From positions 21,545,395-21,609,394 of the forward strand of contig OX336345.1 of the NCBI GenBank assembly GCA_946902875.1: 64,000 bases of DNA, in the 5' to 3' direction. The position numbers and the translations under genes were made by a program. Of this stretch, positions 59,813 to 64,000 are shown piece by piece. The stretch is from Nematopogon swammerdamellus. Taxonomy: Eukaryota > Arthropoda > Insecta > Lepidoptera > Adelidae. How positions within the stretch are numbered: position 1 is the stretch's first letter; every line of letters begins with the position of its first letter. The notes below the pieces were generated by a model. It was not told the origin of the DNA and ran no database searches. It saw only the letters and a program-made list of their open reading frames with translations.

Positions 59813-59873
59813 ATTGAGACATAATGCATATTCATTTTTTTGTTGAGACATAATGCATATTCATTTTTTTGTC
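59813..59873. repeat. Tandem duplication, 30-bp unit
   Basis: Two adjacent copies of TTGAGACATAATGCATATTC ATTTTTTTG. Confidence 0.9.
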
Positions 59874-59947
59874 ATGTCCATTTCAGCAATGCAATCTATA
59901 AGAAAAAACCGGGTAAGAAACCATATGGATCCTTTTTTTTAATATAA

Positions 59948-60072
59948 CTTCAGTATAGCCGGCACGATCAAAGGGGGAAGCACTGACATGGCACCTAGTT
60001 CACCCGGTGTTATGGGCTGACATCACGGACGTTGTAGGTGATGTAGCCAACCGTGCCAGTTTCCATAAAAAA
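59948..60072 (+). mobile_element. SINE-alpha 3' end
   Basis: TTCAGTATAGCCGGCACGAT, AAAGGGGGAAGCACTGACAT to TTTCCATAAAAAAAAAC, the GATCAAAGGGGGAAGC subfamily. Confidence 0.85.
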
Positions 60073-60223
60073 AAACTTACATACTAAGTTTTCATTACGT
60101 TAAATTTATCATACTAATATCTAAGCAAAAAATAAAAGATTAAGTTAGGAATAAAGGAAATAAAGAAGAATATCCATAAAAAAGGAACATAGGGTTTGTA
60201 CAATACAAAGAACATAACTGTCT

Positions 60224-60588
60224 GTCAGCCTCGATAGCTCAGTGGTGCAGACAGTCCACTGTCTCTATTGAATGTTAAGCAACGCTGGGTGCGGTCAGTA
60301 CTTGGATGGGTGACCGCTGACCGTTGGAGGCTGACCGAGGTTCGGATTCCTCGTAAAACTGTAGGTCCCTTCCCTCCTAATCTTACTTGGTGGTAGGGTT
60401 TAACTGAATGAAACGTCGGTCTAAACGGCTATGTAAATAGTTTGTGTTTCCCGACCAGTTCAGTGTAGCCGGCACGATCAAAGGGGGAAGCACTGACATG
60501 GCACCTAGTTCACCCGGTGTTATGGGCTGACATCACGGACGTTGTAGGTAATGTGGCCAACCGTGTCAGTTTCCATAAAAAAAATAAA
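60224..60588 (+). mobile_element. SINE-alpha with head A, near full length
   Basis: GTCAGCCTCGATAGCTCAGT, TTAAGCAACGCTGGGTGCGG, GTACTTGGATGGGTGACCGC, GGAGGCTGACCGAGGTTCGG and the body (with the CCGCCCGGGTTGGTACCACC block deleted) to CCATAAAAAAAATAAA. Confidence 0.9.
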
Positions 60589-60596
60589 AAAAAACT

Positions 60597-60668
60597 GTTT
60601 CGACCGACTATTCATTCAGTGCGGTGGTACCAATCTGGGTTAAGCTCTATCATCTAGTAGTAAGAAAG
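60597..60668 (-). mobile_element. SINE-alpha body fragment
   Basis: CTGTTTCGACCGACTATTCA and TCAGTGCGGTGGTACCAATC on plus, the reverse of the alpha middle. Confidence 0.75.
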
Positions 60669-61431
60669 GGCAGGGATCGCGTGGAACCACGGGCCAACGT
60701 CAACTGCTCTCTACCTACCTTCTCCGTGGTTGGAACACTCGCGGTGTTAGCTTCCGTTGCTACATGCGGTTTAATTTCTACACTTTAATTCGCCCGAAGG
60801 TGAAACTTGAGCACAATAACACTCGGGGGAGTGGAGTTACAAGGCTGGTATTCCGGAGAAGGGCACGTAAGGATAAGGGGGTAGATCGTATGCTTGTGGG
60901 AGATAGGGGGGAGGGGTGTCTGGGTTCTACGTGTGAAATTATGATCTCGGAAGGTTTCGACCCATTCTCAGGACCCATTTTCAATGTTACGATCGTTAAT
61001 TATTTATTTATTTTCACGTTTTTTGTCTATTATACAGGTACCTACATATTTATATTAATTTTATACAATTATAAAATAAAATACCTATACAAAATTAATA
61101 CAAACAGAGAAAAACAAAAAAACGGTATTCTCGCCGGCGGCGGGAGGCGGACCTCCAAGCACGCCGGCGGGTGCAGGCCGTGGCTAGGGAGCTCTCCGAG
61201 ACGACGCGAAACTAAGCTTCGAGCGGTAGGTGGTGGTACTAGACACGTAGGCCACCACCACCCCCATCGTTAACCGCACAATATTGTGCAGATCGTTAAT
61301 ATTATTATTAATCGGAAAAAATTGGGCAAAAATTTATAAAAACAACTATTAGTCACTTAAGGTGGCGTGAGGCTGCGTCTGAATCGAATTTCAAGAAGTT
61401 TACCGCCAATATTACTCACCTGACAGATTCA
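60669..61431. other. No gene recognised
   Basis: A 169-codon plus-strand frame (60764-61273) is compositionally odd (Lys/Asn-rich, then Arg/Gly-rich over a CpG tract) and has no family resemblance. Treated as chance. Confidence 0.35.
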
Positions 61432-61575
61432 GTTTTAATATATGTATGTAAAACTTCATCTATCAGCGCAGATCGATAGCTTTTTGAAAACACGATCTGA
61501 TTAACTTCGCTCGATAGAAAACAAGTATGAACATGCCTCTGAATTTAGTTATAAAAACGTATTTAAGGCAACGTG

Positions 61576-61841
61576 ACCACCGGGTGGCTAAGCTCAAGTG
61601 GCAGTGGGCTGGGCACGTTAGCCGAAGAGACGATGACCGTTGGAGTAACCGTGTCCTACACTGGCGGCCGTGGACAGGAAAACGGAGTGTGGGAAGACCA
61701 CCCGCCAGGTGGGACGACGACATCAAGTACGCCGTCGGAAATCAGTGGTTCCGTATCGCTGAAGGCCGGGAGGACTGGAGGAAAATTGGAGAGGCGTATG
61801 TCCAGCAGTGAACGCTTACACGCTGACTGACTGACTGACTG
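61576..61841 (+). mobile_element. RTE-type LINE C-terminus inside repeat D
   Basis: HRVAKLKWQWAGHVSRRDDD, RWSNRVLHWRPWTGKRSVGR, PPARWDDDIKY and a (CTGA)n tail. Nearly identical to 46985-47305 but starting 50 nt later. Confidence 0.9.
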
Positions 61842-61875
61842 GCTTTGGAAAAAAAAAATTATTTGTTGAATATAT

Positions 61876-62139
61876 AGGGTCTTTCAATAGTAGGTAACGC
61901 TACGCTAGGGGGTGTATGTGTATAAGATACTGATCACGTTCCAATACCAATTTTTTTACGATATAAAAAACCTAAGTCCTTATTAAGGTGCAATACGCGC
62001 ACTTCACGTATCAAATTTGAGGAGTGAGTAGGTTTTTTATATCGTAAAAAAAATTGGTATGGGAACGTGATCAGTATCTGATACACATACACACCTTAGC
62101 GTAAAGTACTTACCTACTTATGAAATACCATAGATATCT
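61876..62139. mobile_element. Foldback MITE inside repeat D
   Basis: Arms of about 110 bp: GATACTGATCACGTTCCAAT and TTTTTACGATATAAAAAACC against GGTTTTTTATATCGTAAAAA and GGAACGTGATCAGTATC, extending with gaps to AGTAGGTAA / TTACCTACT at the ends. Target appears to be TA within GAATATAAAATCC. Confidence 0.85.
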
Positions 62140-62211
62140 AAATCCGTAGCTTTTACTTTTTTGTTTCGATCCGTAGTTTTGGAATAAAAAAATAAAAAAA
62201 TAAAGTAAGAT

Positions 62212-62445
62212 GGCCGCATAGCATCGGCTGTGTTCTTCTCTATAGTCCACTATATCCAGCAATCCATAAGGAAGTCTCCGGTATGGCACATTTATTTTTA
62301 TTTTTATGGAAACTGACACGGTTGGCTACATCACATACAATATCCGTGATGTAAGCCCATAACACCGGGTGAACTAGGTGCCATGTCAGTGCTTCGCTTC
62401 ATTTCATGGAGGTGATATAAGCTGGTCGGAGCATGGACCAAGAAG
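62212..62445 (+). mobile_element. SINE-gamma 3' part split by SINE-alpha
   Basis: GATGGCCGCATAGCATCGGC, CCAGCAATCCATAAGGAAGT, TCCGGTATGGCAC, then, after the insertion, GGAGGTGATATAAGCTGGTC GGAGCATGG. Confidence 0.75.
62300..62408 (-). mobile_element. SINE-alpha 3' end inside SINE-gamma
   Basis: TTTATGGAAACTGACACGGT TGGCTACATC to GTGCTTCGCTTCATTTCATG on plus, the reverse of the alpha 3' end. Confidence 0.8.
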
Positions 62446-62449
62446 AGGC

Positions 62450-62545
62450 ACTTAGATGGCACCTAGTTTACATAGGTGTTATGAGCTGACATCACGGGTG
62501 TAGTATGTAATGTAGCCATCCATATCAGGCTCTATTAAAAATAAA
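62450..62545 (+). mobile_element. SINE-alpha 3' end, decayed
   Basis: ATGGCACCTAGTTTACATAG, TGAGCTGACATCACGGGTGT, then TATTAAAAATAAAAAA. Confidence 0.75.
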
Positions 62546-62547
62546 AA

Positions 62548-62805
62548 ACAGGCCAAGTGCGAGTCGGATGCGCGCACCGAAGTTTCAGCAACAACAAATA
62601 AAAAAAAAATTTCAATACACCTTTCTAATATGAGGACATCCTTAATTTTTTAATATTTAAATGTTTTATTATTTGTAGTTATATCCGCAATTATAACACA
62701 TATTCCGTGAAAATTTCAACCGCCCAGCCAGACAGACAGACAGACAGACAACGTAGGCTTAGTAATTATAGGCTTCTGTACGAGGTGGTACGGAAACCTA
62801 AAAGT
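62548..62805 (+). repeat. Family A repeat
   Basis: CAGGCCAAGTGCGAGTCGGA, ATATCCGCAATTATAACACA, (GACA)5, AACGTAGGCTTAGTAATTAT and TACGGAAACCTAAAAG. Confidence 0.85.
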
Positions 62806-63197
62806 AAACCTTTATTCAGGTCCGAAAGTACCGCGAGCGAAGCAGCCGGAATCATTTTTACTTAAAACCCCTTTTTAGTATGGTTGAGTAGACTGAATTC
62901 AAGATTAAGTTGCGACCTTTAATGATAATCCGTTTCTGTTAGAAAGTTACAAGATCCGTTTGTAGTCTAATTTTATTTGCCACAAATTTGTTACTCCTCC
63001 GTTCGAAAATAACTCAAAGTCAACTAAGCAAAAAGGGAACAGTTGGCGAGGTTGAGAGAGTGGGTAGAATGTTCGTTACACAGATCTAACAAATAGAGGC
63101 TGGATGTGCGATCAATGATGTGCCGTATCGTTGTGTTATGCGGAGATTAACTGCGACCACACGTCACAACCACGAGACGGCATCGCAGGAGATAAAA
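62806..63197. other. Helitron-like end trace, otherwise nothing
   Basis: TACCGCGAGCGAAGCAGCCG at 62830 resembles the Helitron-like 3' hairpin, without a CTAG. The rest is unique. Confidence 0.35.
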
Positions 63198-63330
63198 TTG
63201 TATGAAAATGTATTTGTATGGTTGGCTGAGCCAGAGGGCTCAAAGCACGCTATCCGACCAGCCAATATTGCCTCCGAGAAAGTAGGTGCCATACCCGAGA
63301 GTTACATTTGGATTGCTGACCATACTGTAC
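63198..63330 (-). mobile_element. SINE-gamma 3' half
   Basis: TGGTTGGCTGAGCCAGAGGG, CAATATTGCCTCCGAGAAAG TAGGTGCCATACC and TTGGATTGCTGACCATACTG on plus, the reverse of gamma. Confidence 0.8.
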
Positions 63331-63359
63331 CGGACAGTTTTCGCACTGTCCACTGACTG

Positions 63360-63540
63360 ACAGTGTTGCCCAGATTCGGAACATTATAAGTCAGTGTTTC
63401 TCTTCGGTCGTGCCGGCTACGCTGAACTGTACGGAAAACACGAATTAATTACATAGCCGTTTCAACCGACCTTTCATTCAGTGCGGTGGTGCCAACCCGG
63501 GCGGGTTAAACCCTACCATCTTGTAATGTAAGAAGGGATG
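63360..63540 (-). mobile_element. SINE-alpha body fragment
   Basis: GTGCCGGCTACGCTGAACTG, ACATAGCCGTTTCAACCGAC, AACCCGGGCGGGTTAAACCC and TAATGTAAGAAGGGA on plus. Confidence 0.8.
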
Positions 63541-64000
63541 CTCCTATGCAGAGCGCCCTTCATGGCCCATCCAGCCTTTATCTCTTTATCTGTGGTCACC
63601 ACAGAAAGGCGACTTGAGAAGTGTAGGCAGCTAAAAGTTTTGGTAAATGCTTTTGCGATGTTTTAGTCTGCTGATTTTCATCAATGTTTGATATTAAAAG
63701 AAGATTTTTGCAAGGTATATTGGGAATATTCCGGCCAACGTGGAACAGTTACCTAATTCCTTGGAGTTTTCGGGAAAAGATCAACCAATTGTAATCGTGG
63801 AGTGAGAAAGTTAAAACTAAAGCTATATAATAAGGTATAAGGTTGTTGTTGCAAACCGACATTACCGGATCTACGATGCAGATGCGCTCAGGTAACCGAT
63901 AAACCTTCTCGATAAAGTAAGTAACTAAGGGCGAGGCCGAAGGCCGAGCACCGTTCAGGTAAACACTATTCTGTCTCTATGAAAGTAAGCAACTAAGATG
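63541..64000. other. No gene recognised
   Basis: Unique sequence to the window edge. GGGCGAGGCCGAAGGCCGAG at 63930 is a short palindromic GC block. Confidence 0.3.

Larger units (their letters stand above)
61432..62215 (-). repeat. Repeat D, interrupted copy
   Basis: The three D pieces 61432-61575, 61842-61875 and 62140-62215, read on minus, are collinear with 52309-52562. An RTE tail and a MITE account for the gaps. Confidence 0.85.

Noticed and set aside
60764..61273. 169-codon ORF on plus strand
   Set aside because: It is among the longest ORFs outside LINEs, but composition is erratic (Lys/Asn-rich then Arg/Gly-rich), there is no recognisable domain, and it lies between decayed repeats.

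Overview
The window is a repeat-saturated stretch of eukaryotic, almost certainly lepidopteran (moth or butterfly), nuclear DNA. I infer this from the RTE- and CR1/jockey-type LINE fragments, Helitron-like repeats ending in a GC hairpin plus CTAG, microsatellite-tailed repeats of a kind common in Lepidoptera, many MITEs, and one spliced coding exon with GT-AG borders. There is no bacterial-style gene order, operon or CRISPR array. I recognise one host protein-coding element: a 200-bp minus-strand exon at 50033-50232 encoding part of a spondin (mindin/M-spondin-like) domain. Nearly everything else is transposon-derived or AT-rich DNA without recognisable content, so the window looks like intron and/or intergenic sequence.

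Family labels used here are mine. SINE-alpha: about 330-400 bp, body ending in ...GTTTCCATAAAA. It occurs with head A (a tRNA/5S-rRNA-like chimera), with head B (a different GTGGGGC hairpin module), or with B followed by A. SINE-beta: head B plus an unrelated body ending in (ATGT)n. SINE-gamma: a tRNA-like head plus a body that shares a central core with SINE-alpha but ends like a LINE. Family A: GGCCAAGTGCGAGT...(GACA/GACG)n...CGGAACCCTAA. H1, H2 and H3: Helitron-like families. F: a foldback element with roughly 100-bp arms. N: a roughly 190-bp repeat. D: a roughly 255-bp repeat. M1 and M2: TIR elements.

Layout. 0-5 kb: family A, H1, foldback structures and F. 5-14 kb: two 5'-truncated CR1/jockey-group LINE copies (one with a mutated YADD box and a stop), SINEs and an RTE tail. 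14-25 kb: composite SINEs, a dead Tc1/mariner-like transposon, tandem Helitron-like copies, a full SINE-gamma and an interrupted RTE tail. 25-34 kb: MITEs with TA and TTAA target duplications, a Penelope-like remnant with a hammerhead-like core, and a large foldback. 34-36 kb: a TIR element carrying a tRNA-like unit inside a SINE, followed by a mitochondrial COX1 insertion (NUMT). 38-44 kb: interrupted Helitron-like and family A copies and a Penelope-like element (RT YVDD, GIY-YIG) with a hammerhead core. 44-51 kb: a unique stretch, F, RTE and LINE tails, a short element with a hammerhead core and a 9-bp target duplication, and the spondin exon. 51-57 kb: mostly low-content sequence. 57-60 kb: a foldback element and a tandem array of four palindromic MITEs, one junction of which was later hit by a hAT-like element. 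60-64 kb: SINEs and repeat D split by an RTE tail and a MITE.

The elements form readable nests with target-site duplications, so much of the insertion order can be reconstructed. The most unusual signals are the modular SINE system (swappable pol III heads on a shared core), three hammerhead-like ribozyme cores in Penelope-like or similar elements, and the palindromic MITE array with conserved 3-nt spacers. All assignments are by eye; none has been searched against a database.
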